From: Thioalkalivibrio sp. ALE14
GTDB taxonomy: Bacteria; Pseudomonadota; Gammaproteobacteria; Ectothiorhodospirales; Ectothiorhodospiraceae
Assembly (NCBI RefSeq): GCF_000376845.1
Contig: NZ_AQXY01000028.1
Location: 248,001-312,000, forward strand
DNA: 64,000 nt
Direction: 5' to 3'
Shown here: positions 1 through 9,312 of the stretch, piece by piece
Numbering within the stretch: the first letter of the stretch is position 1
How the letters are laid out: the number at the start of each line of letters is the position of its first letter
Notes under the pieces: model-generated
What the model was told of the DNA's origin: nothing
The model's database searches: none
The model's input: the letters and a program-made list of their open reading frames with translations, nothing else
Made by a program: the position numbers and the translations under genes

Positions 1-2103
1 TTCTGGCAACACATGGTCACCATCGGCCTCGGCTTGGGGGTAGAACCGGCAGGATTACCGTCTGGCTGGGACGTTGATCGCATCTTCGCGTCCATTCTCG
101 ATGACGATGACGAGTTTCCCGAGGATGGCTGGCCCACTCCGGTCGCGAATACAGCAACAACGATCACCGACTTAGCTCACGCGGCGGTCAACAGCCGGGG
201 GCAATTCTATGCCACTCAAAGCCCGGAAGAGTTCGCGGACGGCATCCGCGAAGCCGTTCGCAGAGCAACCGAACGGGTTGGCGCGAGCTCGTCGGTTGCC
301 GCGAACTCTACCGAACTGGAGACGGACTCGCGCATCTATCAGGCCCAGTACGTCAGCGGAACGTGGGCAGGGGATCTGCGCGCATTTGATCTGGACCCGG
401 ATACCGGAGTCGCATCGGACAACCCCGTGTGGTCGGCTTCCGAAGAACTCCCCCTCCCGAATGATCGAGGGATTTACTCTACCCGGGTCCAAGGGAATTC
501 CCTGCTGCTGGAGCCTTTTGAGTGGCCGGAATTCAGCGAGGTTGGCTCCGAAGCGGTTCTCGACTACATCCGGGGCGACCAGTCGTTAGAGCAGCAAAAC
601 GGCGTCGGCGATTTCCGGGACCGAGAATCGGTTCTCGGATCTCTTATCAACTCTCAACCCGTCTTCGTTGGTGCACCGTCGCTAACACGCTTTCTTGGTG
701 CGGGGTTCTCCGGCTCGGACGACTACCAGCAGTTTGCGGAAGACAACATCGGCCGCACACCGGTAGTTTACATTGGGGGCAATGACGGCATGCTTCACGG
801 ATTCAATGCCGACACGGGTGAAGAGCTTTTTGCGTTTATTCCGCGATTCCTCGTGAACGACCTGGCCGCCCTGGCGGATCCCGCCTACGAACACCAGTAC
901 TTCGTCGACGGCGAGCTCACTGTGGCGGACGTCTACCTTCCCGGAGGGCAGGGAGGCTGGAAAACGATACTCGTCGGGACCCTGGGCCGCGGTGGCCCAG
1001 GAGCTTTCGCGCTCGACGTAACCGATCCCAACGATATCGAAATCCTGTGGGAACTCGACGGCGATGCCTTTGGCGACGAGTTGGGGCAAAACCTCGGCAA
1101 GCCGATCATCGCGCAAGTAGCCGATGGTGATTGGCGCGTACTAATGGGCAACGGAGCAAACGCTTCCGACGGCGGTGCCCGACTGGTCTCGGTCGGCATC
1201 GACGATGGCGACATCACCACCATCCTGGCGGAAACGGGTGACTCCAACGCGCTTGCCGGCATCGCGGCATGGGATGCCGAAGGCGACGGCTTCACCGACA
1301 CGGTCTACGCCGGCGACATGGAAGGCAACGTCTGGCGCTTTGATCTGGACAACAACAGCCGGGAACTGCTGTTCGCTGCCGAAGACAGCAGCGGCAACCC
1401 TCAGCCCATCACCGCCGCCCCGCTGGTCGGAATTGACCCGCAAACCGGCCGCACCTGGGTGTTCGTGGGGACCGGCCGCTACCTGGGCGAGAGCGATCTC
1501 GACGACACCAGCGTGCAGACCTGGTATGGCCTGATCGACGACGGCTCCACAATCGACGACCGCGATGATCTGGTAGAACGCCAGATCGAAGCACAAACCA
1601 CAGTCAGCGGACGCGAAGTGAGGACTATCGAGGATGGTTCGGCCTCGGACTTCGAAGACGCCACCACTGGAGAACAGCGTCGCGGCTGGTACATCGACCT
1701 GGTCGCCAACAGCAATCCCCAAGGCGAACGCATGGTGACCCCCAATCAGTTCCGGGCGAACGTGCTGATCGGGCAAACCCGCATCCCCGACGGAAGTGAC
1801 CCCTGCGAACCGACAGGGCGCGGGTTTATCTACGCCATCAATCCGTTTACAGGCGCACGTCTCCCGTTCACATTCTTCGACGTGGATGGCGACGGCGACT
1901 TCACCGACGCCGACATGATGGACGTCAACGGCGAACTGGTACCTGTATCCGCCATCGGCACGGTGAGCAGCCCGAACCAGCCAACGTTCGTTGGGGATTC
2001 CATGCAGATCAGCACCGAGGACGGCCAGATCGAATCGGTGCGTACCCAGACCTTGGGGACCGACACCGGCCGCATGTCCTGGCGCGAGATCATCATGCAA
2101 TAG
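1..2103 (+). CDS. pilY1: PilY1-type pilus tip protein, C-terminal part
   Basis: C-terminal ~700 residues of a PilY1/PilC-type protein, a type IV pilus-associated adhesin and biogenesis factor on the cell surface. The reading frame is open to the left edge with no stop, so the N-terminal part lies outside the window; the first ATG at 13 is probably internal. The beta-propeller domain is recognisable from [19 protein letters not shown] and the following [20 protein letters not shown] (about residues 250-340 from position 13). An Asp-rich loop [15 protein letters not shown] (1879-1923) resembles the Ca2+-binding loops that control pilus extension and retraction in PilY1. The protein is rich in Asp and Glu, as expected for an exported protein of a halophile. 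A pilin gene follows 73 bp downstream. Confidence 0.9.
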   Translation, partial: FWQHMVTIGLGLGVEPAGLPSGWDVDRIFASILDDDDEFPEDGWPTPVANTATTITDLAHAAVNSRGQFYATQSPEEFADGIREAVRRATERVGASSSVAANSTELETDSRIYQAQYVSGTWAGDLRAFDLDPDTGVASDNPVWSASEELPLPNDRGIYSTRVQGNSLLLEPFEWPEFSEVGSEAVLDYIRGDQSLEQQNGVGDFRDRESVLGSLINSQPVFVGAPSLTRFLGAGFSGSDDYQQFAEDNIGRTPVVYIGGNDGMLHGFNADTGEELFAFIPRFLVNDLAALADPAYEHQYFVDGELTVADVYLPGGQGGWKTILVGTLGRGGPGAFALDVTDPNDIEILWELDGDAFGDELGQNLGKPIIAQVADGDWRVLMGNGANASDGGARLVSVGIDDGDITTILAETGDSNALAGIAAWDAEGDGFTDTVYAGDMEGNVWRFDLDNNSRELLFAAEDSSGNPQPITAAPLVGIDPQTGRTWVFVGTGRYLGESDLDDTSVQTWYGLIDDGSTIDDRDDLVERQIEAQTTVSGREVRTIEDGSASDFEDATTGEQRRGWYIDLVANSNPQGERMVTPNQFRANVLIGQTRIPDGSDPCEPTGRGFIYAINPFTGARLPFTFFDVDGDGDFTDADMMDVNGELVPVSAIGTVSSPNQPTFVGDSMQISTEDGQIESVRTQTLGTDTGRMSWREIIMQ

Positions 2104-2176
2104 TCGGCCGGACCCGGGCGGGGCGTTTTGCCTCGCCCGCGGCTGGCAGGCTTCACGAGTAAAACAGGATGACACC

Positions 2177-2614
2177 ATGAACCACCACATGCGGAAGGCG
2201 AGTCGCACGCCCGGTCAGCACGAGGGCTTCACCCTCATCGAGGTCATGATCGTAGTCGCAATCATCGCGATCCTGGCCGCCATCGCGTGGCCCGCCTACC
2301 AGAACCACGTAACAACCTCGAACCGGGCCGCCGCCACAGCTTGCCTGACCGAGCACGCTCAGTTCATGGAGCGCTACCACACGAGCAACCTCACCTACGA
2401 GAACGCTGACCCAACCCTGGGGTGTGCCTCCGAAGGCCGAATGGATGATCTGTACGAGTTCAACGTGAACAATGCGGCGCGAAGCAGCTTTGACCTGACA
2501 GCCGTTCCCCAAGGCGTCCAGGCAACACGGGATACCCGCTGCGGCACGCTGTCCCTGGATCACACCGGGGAGCGCGGCGTCAGTGGAACCGGCGACGTCG
2601 CCAGTTGCTGGTAG
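2177..2614 (+). CDS. pilE: type IV minor pilin, PilE/ComP-like
   Basis: A 145-residue prepilin. A short basic leader ends in the class III signal [19 protein letters not shown]: PilD would cut after Gly and methylate Phe, and Glu5 of the mature protein is present. The rest fits a small globular pilin head, with four Cys in total and a C-terminal pair (TRCGTL and ASCW) that could form the D-loop disulfide. The ATG at 2177 follows AGGA at a suitable distance; an in-frame start further upstream would lie inside pilY1 and destroy the leader. Last gene of a pilus cluster whose earlier genes (probably pilVWX-pilY1) are outside the window. It is probably a minor pilin rather than the main subunit. 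Confidence 0.88.
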   Translation: MNHHMRKASRTPGQHEGFTLIEVMIVVAIIAILAAIAWPAYQNHVTTSNRAAATACLTEHAQFMERYHTSNLTYENADPTLGCASEGRMDDLYEFNVNNAARSSFDLTAVPQGVQATRDTRCGTLSLDHTGERGVSGTGDVASCW

Positions 2615-2673
2615 CCACGGCCACAGATCTACCTTCGGATACGGATAGGGCGTAAGACGCCCGTTGGCTATAC

Positions 2674-2693
2674 ACACAAAAAAGCGCCCGGCG
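2674..2693. repeat. 20-bp direct repeat, left copy
   Basis: acacaaaaaagcgcccggcg, identical to 3589-3608. This copy lies between the pilin gene and the toxin-antitoxin pair. It can fold only weakly: GCCCGGCG with CGCTGGGC about 30 bases to the right, with one G-T pair. No minus-strand gene ends here, so a terminator function is not evident. Confidence 0.7.
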
Positions 2694-2833
2694 TTAAGCC
2701 TTCGGGGTCAAACCTTGCCTTTTGCGCTGGGCCCGGCGGAGACCCAATCGACAGAGCAACCCGCTGAAACATTGATTGATGCAACGCCGGCATATAGGCT
2801 TAGTCATAGGACTTAGTCAGATGAGGCGAACTC

Positions 2834-3064
2834 ATGAGCACGACAGTCAACGTACACGAAGCAAAGACGCACCTGTCGCGACTGCTGAAGCGCGCGCATG
2901 ACGGCGAGGAGATCATCCTGGCGAAGTCCGGGCGGCCGTATGCGCGGCTGGTGCCGCTGGAGCCCACTCCGCAACGGCGCCAACCCGGGCGCGTAACGGG
3001 CCAGGTTGAAGACGCATTCTTCGCCCCCTTGCCGGAGGATGAACTCGCCGCCTGGGAGCAGTAG
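2834..3064 (+). CDS. Phd/YefM-family antitoxin
   Basis: A 76-residue antitoxin. The N-terminal half, VNVHEAKTHLSRLLKRAHDG followed by EEIILAKSGRPYARLVPL, is the Phd/YefM DNA-binding fold that dimerises and represses its own operon. The C-terminal tail (PEDELAAWEQ) would wrap the toxin. It starts at the ATG at 2834 and ends one base before the toxin's GTG, so the two are translated together. By family, the pair is a type II toxin-antitoxin module in which the antitoxin neutralises a PIN-domain RNase. Confidence 0.9.
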   Translation: MSTTVNVHEAKTHLSRLLKRAHDGEEIILAKSGRPYARLVPLEPTPQRRQPGRVTGQVEDAFFAPLPEDELAAWEQ

Positions 3065-3065
3065 T

Positions 3066-3452
3066 GTGCGAGTCCTGCTCGATACCCATGCGTTGCTCTG
3101 GTGGTTCACAAACGATGCGCGGCTATCGGCACGCGCACGGGAAGTTATTGGAGACCTGGAAAGCACCGTCCTCGTAAGCGCCGCCAGCGCATGGGAGATT
3201 GCGACCAAGCACCGCCTGGGCAAACTGCAAATTGGCGGTGTGGTCATCCAGCGCTTCGATGAGCTGGTCACCGCAGATGGCTTTACGCATCTGGCCGTTA
3301 ACTACTCGCAAGCCATTCACGCCGGGACGTATTCCGTCGACCATCGCGACCCGTTTGACCGCATACTGGCTGCCCAGGCAGAGCTCGAGCAGATCCCCTT
3401 ACTGACCACCGATCCGGCCTTACGCGACTTTCCGATACGCTGCGTCTGGTAA
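3066..3452 (+). CDS. VapC-type PIN-domain toxin
   Basis: A 128-residue PIN-domain ribonuclease of the VapC group that pairs with Phd-like antitoxins. Acidic metal-binding residues are visible: Asp in LLDTHALLWW at the N-terminus, Glu in SAWEIATKHRLGK, and Asp in HRDPFDRILAAQA and LLTTDP. The GTG at 3066, one base after the antitoxin stop, is chosen because the family begins with (M/V)-R-x-LLDTH; an upstream in-frame ATG at 3006 would overlap the antitoxin heavily. All catalytic acids are present, so it is probably active. RNA target unknown. Confidence 0.9.
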   Translation: MRVLLDTHALLWWFTNDARLSARAREVIGDLESTVLVSAASAWEIATKHRLGKLQIGGVVIQRFDELVTADGFTHLAVNYSQAIHAGTYSVDHRDPFDRILAAQAELEQIPLLTTDPALRDFPIRCVW

Positions 3453-3588
3453 CACGCTGGCCCGCCCGACTCGACTCATCGTTCATGGTAAAACCGACAA
3501 CCCTGAACTCCGGGGGTTGCGGCATGGAAATCCCGGATAATAGCTTTGCGACTTCGGGATGGCGAAAATCGTGGTCCCAGCGGACGAG

Positions 3589-3608
3589 ACACAAAAAAGC
3601 GCCCGGCG
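3589..3608. repeat. 20-bp direct repeat, right copy
   Basis: Identical to 2674-2693, 915 bp apart, with the toxin-antitoxin pair and about 130 bp of non-coding DNA between them. This copy is part of the typA terminator: A6 tract plus the left stem arm. Confidence 0.7.
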
Positions 3609-3628
3609 GATGATCCGACCGGGCGCTT
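3593..3628 (-). terminator. rho-independent terminator of typA
   Basis: Read leftward, a perfect 10-bp stem (AAGCGCCCGG with CCGGGCGCTT) with an additional inner CGGAT/ATCCG pairing is followed by six U. It lies 40 bp beyond the typA stop. Confidence 0.9.
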
Positions 3629-3667
3629 CTGTCTGCCTTGCCCACTGGCGGGGCGTTGGCGTCGGCC

Positions 3668-5488
3668 TTACGCCGAGGCGGCGCGGGAGGCCTTCTTGCG
3701 TTCGTGCTCCAGCAGGAACTTCTTGCGGATGCGCAGGCTTTCCGGGGTGACCTCGACCAGTTCATCGTCATCGATGAACTCGATGGCTTGTTCCAGCGTC
3801 ATGCGGATCGGCGGCGTGAGCTGGATGTTCTCGTCGGTGCCGGAGGCGCGCACGTTGGTGAGCTGCTTGGCCTTGAGCGCGTTCACGACCAGGTCGTTCT
3901 CGCGCGAGTGCAGGCCGATGACCATGCCCTCGTAGACCTCTTCGCCGGGGCCGATGAACATCTTGCCGCGACTCTGCAGGTTGAACAGGGCGAAGCCCGG
4001 CGCCTTGCCGGCGGCATTGGCGATCAGCACGCCGTTCTGGCGCGAGGCCACGGCACCGCTCTGATACGGGCCGTAGTGGTCAAAAACGTGGTGCAGGATG
4101 CCGGTGCCGGAGGTGGCCGTCATGAACTCGGTCTGGAAGCCGATCAGCCCGCGCGACGGGACGATGAAGTCCAGGCGCACGCGGCCCTTGCCGTCCGGGA
4201 CCATGTTGGTCATGTCGCCGCGGCGTTCGCCGAGCTTTTCCATGACGGTGCCCTGGTGCTCTTCCTCGACGTCCACGGTGACGTGTTCGTAGGGCTCCTG
4301 CTTCACGCCGTCGACTTCCTTGATGACGACCTCGGGGCGCGCGACGGCTAGCTCGTAGCCTTCGCGGCGCATGTTCTCGATCAGGATGCCCAGATGCAGC
4401 TCGCCACGGCCGGATACCTTGAACTTGTCCGGGTCCTCGGCCTCTTCGACGCGCAGGGCGACGTTGTGCTTGAGCTCTTCCTGCAGGCGATCGCGCAGCA
4501 CACGCGAGGTGACGTACTTACCCTCGCGGCCAGCCAACGGCGAAGTGTTCACCTGGAAGGTCATGCTGACGGTCGGCTCGTCGACGGTCAGCGGCTCCAT
4601 CGCCTCGACGTGGTTCGGATCGCACAGGGTGTCGGAGATGAACAGCTTGTCCATCCCGGTGAAGGTGATGATGTCGCCGGCGCGGGCCTCTTCGACCTCC
4701 ACACGTTCCAGGCCGTGGAAGCCCATGATCTGCAGCATGCGGCCATTGCGGATGCCGCCTTCGCGGTCGACGATCTTGACCGAGGTGTTCGGCTTGATGC
4801 GCCCGCGCTTCACGCGACCGATGCCGATCAGGCCCTGGTAACTGTTGTAGTCCAGCGAGGAGATCTGCATCTGGAACGGCCCGTCCGCGTCGACGTTCGG
4901 CGGCGAGACATGCTTGACGATCGTCTCCAGCAGGCAGGTCATGTCGCCTTCGGTCACGCTGGAATCCATGCCGGCAAAGCCGTTCAGCGCAGAGGCGAAC
5001 ACGATCGGGAAATCCAACTGCTCGTCGGTCGCGCCCAGGCGATCGAACAGGTCGAACACCTGATCCACGGCCCAGTCGGGGCGCGCGCCGGGGCGGTCAA
5101 TCTTGTTGACCACCACGATCGGCTTGAAGCCCATCGCGAAGGCCTTCTGGGTGACGAAACGCGTCTGCGGCATCGGGCCGTCCACCGCATCTACCAACAG
5201 CAGCACCGAGTCGACCATCGACAGCACGCGCTCGACCTCGCCACCGAAGTCGGCGTGTCCGGGGGTGTCGACGATGTTGATGCGGTAGTCCTGCCATTCG
5301 ATGGCCGTGTTCTTGGCCAGGATGGTGATCCCGCGCTCTTTCTCGATGGCGTTGGAGTCCATGATCCGCTCGCCGTGGTCGCCACGCTTGTCGAGGGTGC
5401 CGGACTGGCGCAGGAGCTGGTCGACCAGCGTGGTCTTGCCATGATCAACGTGGGCGATGATGGCGATGTTGCGAAGCTTCTCGGTCAT
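3668..5488 (-). CDS. typA: ribosome-associated GTPase TypA/BipA
   Basis: 606 residues, the usual BipA length. It is a translational GTPase that binds the 70S ribosome and helps 50S assembly, especially in cold or stress. N-terminal G domain: HVDHGKTT (G1), GIT in [12 protein letters not shown] (G2), DTPGH (G3), NKID (G4), SAL (G5). EF-G-like domains and the BipA-specific C-terminus follow, ending in a basic tail (KKASRAASA). The ATG at 5488 ([13 protein letters not shown]) matches the family; a TTG nine bases upstream is unlikely. A monocistronic leftward gene with its own terminator at 3593-3628. Confidence 0.97.
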   Translation of the reverse strand: MTEKLRNIAIIAHVDHGKTTLVDQLLRQSGTLDKRGDHGERIMDSNAIEKERGITILAKNTAIEWQDYRINIVDTPGHADFGGEVERVLSMVDSVLLLVDAVDGPMPQTRFVTQKAFAMGFKPIVVVNKIDRPGARPDWAVDQVFDLFDRLGATDEQLDFPIVFASALNGFAGMDSSVTEGDMTCLLETIVKHVSPPNVDADGPFQMQISSLDYNSYQGLIGIGRVKRGRIKPNTSVKIVDREGGIRNGRMLQIMGFHGLERVEVEEARAGDIITFTGMDKLFISDTLCDPNHVEAMEPLTVDEPTVSMTFQVNTSPLAGREGKYVTSRVLRDRLQEELKHNVALRVEEAEDPDKFKVSGRGELHLGILIENMRREGYELAVARPEVVIKEVDGVKQEPYEHVTVDVEEEHQGTVMEKLGERRGDMTNMVPDGKGRVRLDFIVPSRGLIGFQTEFMTATSGTGILHHVFDHYGPYQSGAVASRQNGVLIANAAGKAPGFALFNLQSRGKMFIGPGEEVYEGMVIGLHSRENDLVVNALKAKQLTNVRASGTDENIQLTPPIRMTLEQAIEFIDDDELVEVTPESLRIRKKFLLEHERKKASRAASA

Positions 5489-5872
5489 GGAATGCAAACT
5501 CTGGATACTGGCAAAAGGGCCGACACTATACAGACTTATGCGTGACCGCGCTGCGACTCCCGCGTTTTATGCGCAGGCACCGTCACCACCAGGAGTCGAT
5601 GGCGCATCGCACCAGTCACCAGACCCGCATCGGTAATTGCCGCGCCGGTCGCAAACGCTTCACGGCGTCACCCCACTACAGCCACACCCCCCTACGTCAT
5701 CCCGGCCGCAGCGCAACGAAGAGCTGGGATCTCCCACGCCGAATAGACCCCACGGTTTGGAATACCCCGACGCGTGGGATCCCGGATAACCGCTTCGCGG
5801 TTTCCGGGATGACCAAGAGAGCGCTGGTTCTGGGAGTGTGGCGGCGCCATGTGCGGGCGGCCGCGCGGGAGA
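5489..5872. other. non-coding gap between typA and ycgL
   Basis: 384 bp without a convincing gene. It should hold the typA promoter next to 5489 and contains the palindromic REP/BIME-like element at 5696-5813. Nothing else was recognised. Confidence 0.6.
5696..5813. repeat. REP/BIME-like palindromic element
   Basis: Outer arms GTCATCCCGG and CCGGGATGAC are perfect inverted repeats. Inside, ATCCCGGATAACCGCTTCGC pairs with GCGGTTTCCGGGAT around a TTCG turn, and TGGGATCTCCCACG has a diverged partner CGTGGGATCCC. A similar but degraded hairpin (ATCCCGGATAATAGC...TTCGGGAT) lies at 3531-3560. Confidence 0.7.
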
Positions 5873-6121
5873 TCAGGTGCTGGGCTCGTCTTCCGGGGGC
5901 GGGAACTGGAGGTGGAAGCCCTGCTCCTTGAGGTTGGCCAGGACCTTTTGCGGATCCTCCTGGGCCAAGGTGCGAACCGGGGTCAGTTCGAACTCCAATG
6001 CGAATTCGAGGCGACCGAGTGCTCGGGTCAGGCCGTCGGGGAGTTCGGAGAAGTCGTCCTTCTCTGGGAGGTAGACGTAGGTATCGGCGCGCCGGGTCGC
6101 GCGGTAGACATAGCACTGCAT
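5873..6121 (-). CDS. ycgL: YcgL domain protein
   Basis: 82 residues matching the small cytoplasmic YcgL family: MQCYVYRATRRADTYVYLPE, the KDDF motif, and the end GFHLQFPPPED, like the family's GFYLQLPPP. Biochemical function is not established. In many gammaproteobacteria it sits beside rnd; here it follows speA by 4 bp and is probably co-transcribed with it. No link to polyamine metabolism is known from the family. Confidence 0.85.
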   Translation of the reverse strand: MQCYVYRATRRADTYVYLPEKDDFSELPDGLTRALGRLEFALEFELTPVRTLAQEDPQKVLANLKEQGFHLQFPPPEDEPST

Positions 6122-6125
6122 GGGT

Positions 6126-8030
6126 TCAGTCCTCGAGATAGGTGTAGCCGGTCAGGCCCTGTTCCAGCTCGGCCAGCAGCCGGCCGGCGGCCTCGCCACG
6201 CAGTCCGGCGGCGTCGATCTTGGCGCGGAAGGCGCGGCGGAGGTCATCCGGGGCAAAGTGCACGTACGACAGCAGCTCGTCGACGGTATCGCCACGCTCC
6301 GGGTCCACCAGTCGGTAGCCACCCTCCGGCAGCAGCTCCACGTTTACAGTGTCGGTGTCCCCGAACAGGTTGTGCAGATCGCCCAGGATCTCCTGGTAAG
6401 CGCCGACCAGGAAGATGCCGAGATAGTACGGCTCGCGGTCGTTCCACGGGTGCAGGGCAAGCGTGGTGTGCGTGCCCTCGCGCTCCACGTAGTGCTCGAC
6501 ATGGCCGTCGGAATCGCAGGTCAGATCCTGCAGCACCGCGCGCCGAGTGGGCCGCTCGTCCAGGCGATGCAGCGGCATGATGGGGAAGATCTGGTTGATC
6601 GCCCAGGTGTCCGGGATCGACTGGAACACGGAGAAGTTGCAGAAGACCTTGTCCGCCAGCTTGTCGGTCAGCTCCGCGTGCACCTCCGCCGGCAGGGCCT
6701 CGGGCCGCGCCAGCAGGCGCTGGCACAGGGCAAAGTAGATCGCCTCGGCGCGGGCACGGTCCACCAGCGACAGCATCCCGCGGGCAAAGCGCGCCTGCAC
6801 CTCGGCCAGGCCATAGGCGGCATCGTGGTAGATCTCGGAGGCCGGGCGCTCGCCGTCCTCCAGCAAGGCGCGCATGGCGGCGATCTCGGGCAGCTCGCCA
6901 TCGTCCGCGGGCGGGACATCGCCATCCCCCGGGGCCGGCTCGCAGTCGATCACGTTGGTGATCAGCACCGCGTGGTGCGCGGTCAGGGCACGGCCGGACT
7001 CGCTGAAGACCTCTGGCATGGCCAGGCCCTGCTCGTCGCAGATGCGCTTGAGCGGGCGCAGGATGTTCAGCGCGTACTCCTCTACCGAATAGTTGATGGA
7101 GCACTCGTTGCGCGAGCGCGATCCCTCGTAGTCAATGCCCAGGCCACCGCCGACATCCACCACCCGCAGCGCCGCCCCGGCCTCGGTCAGCGCGGCGAAG
7201 TAGCTGGCCGCCTCGCCCATGCCGTTCTGGATGTCGCGGATGTTCGCGATCTGCGAACCCATGTGGAAGTGCAGCAGTTGCAGCCGGTCCAGCCAGCCAA
7301 GGCCGCGCAGGCGCTCGAGGATGCCCAGCACATCTGCCGCGGACAGGCCGAACTTGGCCTTCTCGCCGCCAGTGTTCTGCCACTTGCCCTTGCCGATCGA
7401 GGCCAGGCGCACGCGCAGGCCCAAAAGCGGCGCGATATCCATATTCTCGGCCTGGCGGATCACCTCCTCCAGCTCCGAGGGCTTCTCGATCACGATGTAC
7501 ACGCGATGCCCGAGCTGGCGCCCGATCAGCGCCAAGCGCACATATTCGCGGTCCTTGTAACCGTTGCAGATGATCGCCGCACCCGGGCGCGACTGCGCCA
7601 GCACGGCCATCAGCTCCGGCTTGGAGCCGGCCTCCAGCCCCACGCGCGGGGTCAGCCCCTCGGCATCCGGCTGATCGCCAGCCGCCAGGATCTGGTCCAC
7701 CACGCTGCGCTGCTGGTTGACCTTGATCGGGTAGATCGCGGTGAAGGCGCCTTCGTACTCCAGCTCGCGCGCAGCGGTATCGAAGGCCCGCGCCAGGCGG
7801 CGTACGCGCCCGTCCAGCACATCCTGGAACCGCACCAGCACCGGCGGACCCACATGCTCCTCGCGCAGGCGACCCGCCAGCTCGTACAGGTCCACGCCGG
7901 GGTGATCCGGCCAGTCCGCGCGGCGCATCGCCACGTTGCCCGCGGCGTTCACCTCGAAGAAGCCACCGTTCCAGTGATCAATCCCGTAGGTGGCGCGGGC
8001 CTCGTCCAGATTCCAGGGCGTGACAGACAT
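6126..8030 (-). CDS. speA: biosynthetic arginine decarboxylase
   Basis: About 634 residues. PLP-dependent decarboxylation of L-arginine to agmatine, the first step of the arginine route to putrescine. The PLP lysine lies in AIYPIKVNQQRSVVDQI; other family motifs are HFHMGSQIANIRDIQ, DVGGGLGIDYEG and ESGRALTAHHAVLI. The ATG at 8030 (MSVTPWNLDEARATYGI) is preferred because GGGA lies five bases upstream and homologues begin in this way; an ATG at 8051 is an alternative. It is divergent from speE, the enzyme that uses the putrescine, across about 100 bp. Confidence 0.96.
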   Translation of the reverse strand: MSVTPWNLDEARATYGIDHWNGGFFEVNAAGNVAMRRADWPDHPGVDLYELAGRLREEHVGPPVLVRFQDVLDGRVRRLARAFDTAARELEYEGAFTAIYPIKVNQQRSVVDQILAAGDQPDAEGLTPRVGLEAGSKPELMAVLAQSRPGAAIICNGYKDREYVRLALIGRQLGHRVYIVIEKPSELEEVIRQAENMDIAPLLGLRVRLASIGKGKWQNTGGEKAKFGLSAADVLGILERLRGLGWLDRLQLLHFHMGSQIANIRDIQNGMGEAASYFAALTEAGAALRVVDVGGGLGIDYEGSRSRNECSINYSVEEYALNILRPLKRICDEQGLAMPEVFSESGRALTAHHAVLITNVIDCEPAPGDGDVPPADDGELPEIAAMRALLEDGERPASEIYHDAAYGLAEVQARFARGMLSLVDRARAEAIYFALCQRLLARPEALPAEVHAELTDKLADKVFCNFSVFQSIPDTWAINQIFPIMPLHRLDERPTRRAVLQDLTCDSDGHVEHYVEREGTHTTLALHPWNDREPYYLGIFLVGAYQEILGDLHNLFGDTDTVNVELLPEGGYRLVDPERGDTVDELLSYVHFAPDDLRRAFRAKIDAAGLRGEAAGRLLAELEQGLTGYTYLED

Positions 8031-8063
8031 GGCGATCCCGGGGTTGCGCATGAGTGTGACCAG

Positions 8064-8091
8064 TTGCCCGCAGCGTGCGGGGCACTATCAT
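8064..8091 (+). promoter_or_regulatory. candidate sigma-70 promoter of speE
   Basis: TTGCCC, 16-bp spacer, TATCAT; about 47 bp upstream of the speE start and inside the speA/speE divergent gap. Recognised by eye only. Confidence 0.4.
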
Positions 8092-8137
8092 AGCGGCGCA
8101 TCATACCGTCCACCGCATCCGCAAGGGGAGCCGCCCA

Positions 8138-8989
8138 ATGGCACTCGACAACCACTGGTTCAGCGAGCCGCACGAAGACATGGCCCTGTCGCTTCGCATC
8201 AAGCAGAAGCTGCACGAAGAACAGACCCCGTACCAGAAGATCGAGATCTACGAGACCGAGGCCTTCGGCAACCTGATGGTGATCGACGACTGCGTGATGC
8301 TCACCAGCCGCGACAACTTCATCTACCACGAGATGATGTCGCACCCGGTGCTCTACTCGCACAGCGCCCCGAAGAACGTGGTCATTATTGGCGGCGGCGA
8401 CTGCGGCACCCTGCGCGAGGTGCTCAAGCACGACGAGGTGCAAAAGGCCGTGCAGGTGGATATCGACGAACGCGTCACCCGGCTGTCCGAGCAGTACTTC
8501 CCCGAACTGTGCGACGCCAACGACGACCCGCGCGCCGAACTGCTGTTCGACGACGGCGTGCAGTACCTGAAGGACGCCGCCCCCGGCTCCATCGACGTGA
8601 TCATTGTCGACTCCACCGACCCGGTCGGCCCGGCCGAAGGCCTGTTCTCCACCGCGTTCTACAAGGACTGCGTGAAGGCCCTGGGCCCGGACGGCCTGCT
8701 GGTGCAGCAAAGCGAATCGCCGCTGCTGCACACCGACAGCATCATCCGCCCAATGCACGACAGCCTGCGCGCGGCGAACTTCATCGACGCCCTGACGATG
8801 CACTTCCCGCAGGCCACCTACCCCTCCGGCTGGTGGACCTGCACCATTGCCGCCAAGGACTGCCCGGTCAGTTTCCTGCGCGAGGAGGCAGCGGAAGAGC
8901 TGGACTTCGTCACCCACTACTACAACGCCGCCATCCACCGCGCCGCCGGCGCCACGCCCGAGTTCTTCCGCCGCAAGCTGTTCGCCTGA
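8138..8989 (+). CDS. speE: spermidine synthase
   Basis: 283 residues. Transfers the aminopropyl group of decarboxylated S-adenosylmethionine to putrescine, giving spermidine and methylthioadenosine. Family signature: GNLMVIDDCVMLTSRDNFIYHEM, the nucleotide-binding VVIIGGGDCGTLREVLKH, and the catalytic VDSTDPVGPAEGLF. The ATG at 8138 follows AAGGGGAG at eight bases; the frame is open further upstream, but that part does not resemble the family. With speA it forms a small polyamine locus. No speD or speB was seen nearby. Confidence 0.97.
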   Translation: MALDNHWFSEPHEDMALSLRIKQKLHEEQTPYQKIEIYETEAFGNLMVIDDCVMLTSRDNFIYHEMMSHPVLYSHSAPKNVVIIGGGDCGTLREVLKHDEVQKAVQVDIDERVTRLSEQYFPELCDANDDPRAELLFDDGVQYLKDAAPGSIDVIIVDSTDPVGPAEGLFSTAFYKDCVKALGPDGLLVQQSESPLLHTDSIIRPMHDSLRAANFIDALTMHFPQATYPSGWWTCTIAAKDCPVSFLREEAAEELDFVTHYYNAAIHRAAGATPEFFRRKLFA

Positions 8990-9312
8990 CCCCGGGCGAA
9001 CTCCCCTTAGCGCGGTGCCATCGCCGGGAGATTGCTTCGCTGCGCTCGCAATGACGGGATTCCCTTCCTGTCATTGCGAGGCCCCGGGGGGCTTGGCACA
9101 AAAGCGCGAAGCGCGTTGAACGGCCGCACAGGCCGGCCCGAAGGGCGAGCGCAGCGAGGAACCTCCCGACGCAACCCCGACGTCGGCCCGGGCCGGCGTC
9201 GGGAGCGCCCACGGCGATCGCCACGGCGCTGCGCGCCTCGCGATGACGGGCATCACAAACGCCGCAGGGCGCATTGAGCGAATGCGAAATACACCGTTCG
9301 TGGTGGATATGG
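8990..9312. repeat. gap filled with REP-like palindromes
   Basis: 323 bp with no credible gene. TCGCAATGAC (9046-9055) and GTCATTGCGA (9070-9079) form a perfect inverted repeat. A GC-rich stem (CCCGACGTCGG...CCGGCGTCGGG) follows near 9176-9205, and a related TCGCGATGACGGG lies near 9238-9250. These resemble the short palindromic intergenic repeats common in proteobacteria. They may also end speE and fetB transcripts; no U-tract was seen. Confidence 0.6.

Noticed and set aside
2615-2833. A second terminator behind pilE at the left 20-bp repeat
   Set aside because: The stem is weak with a loop of about 30 bases, and the T-tract would serve only the minus strand, where no gene ends.
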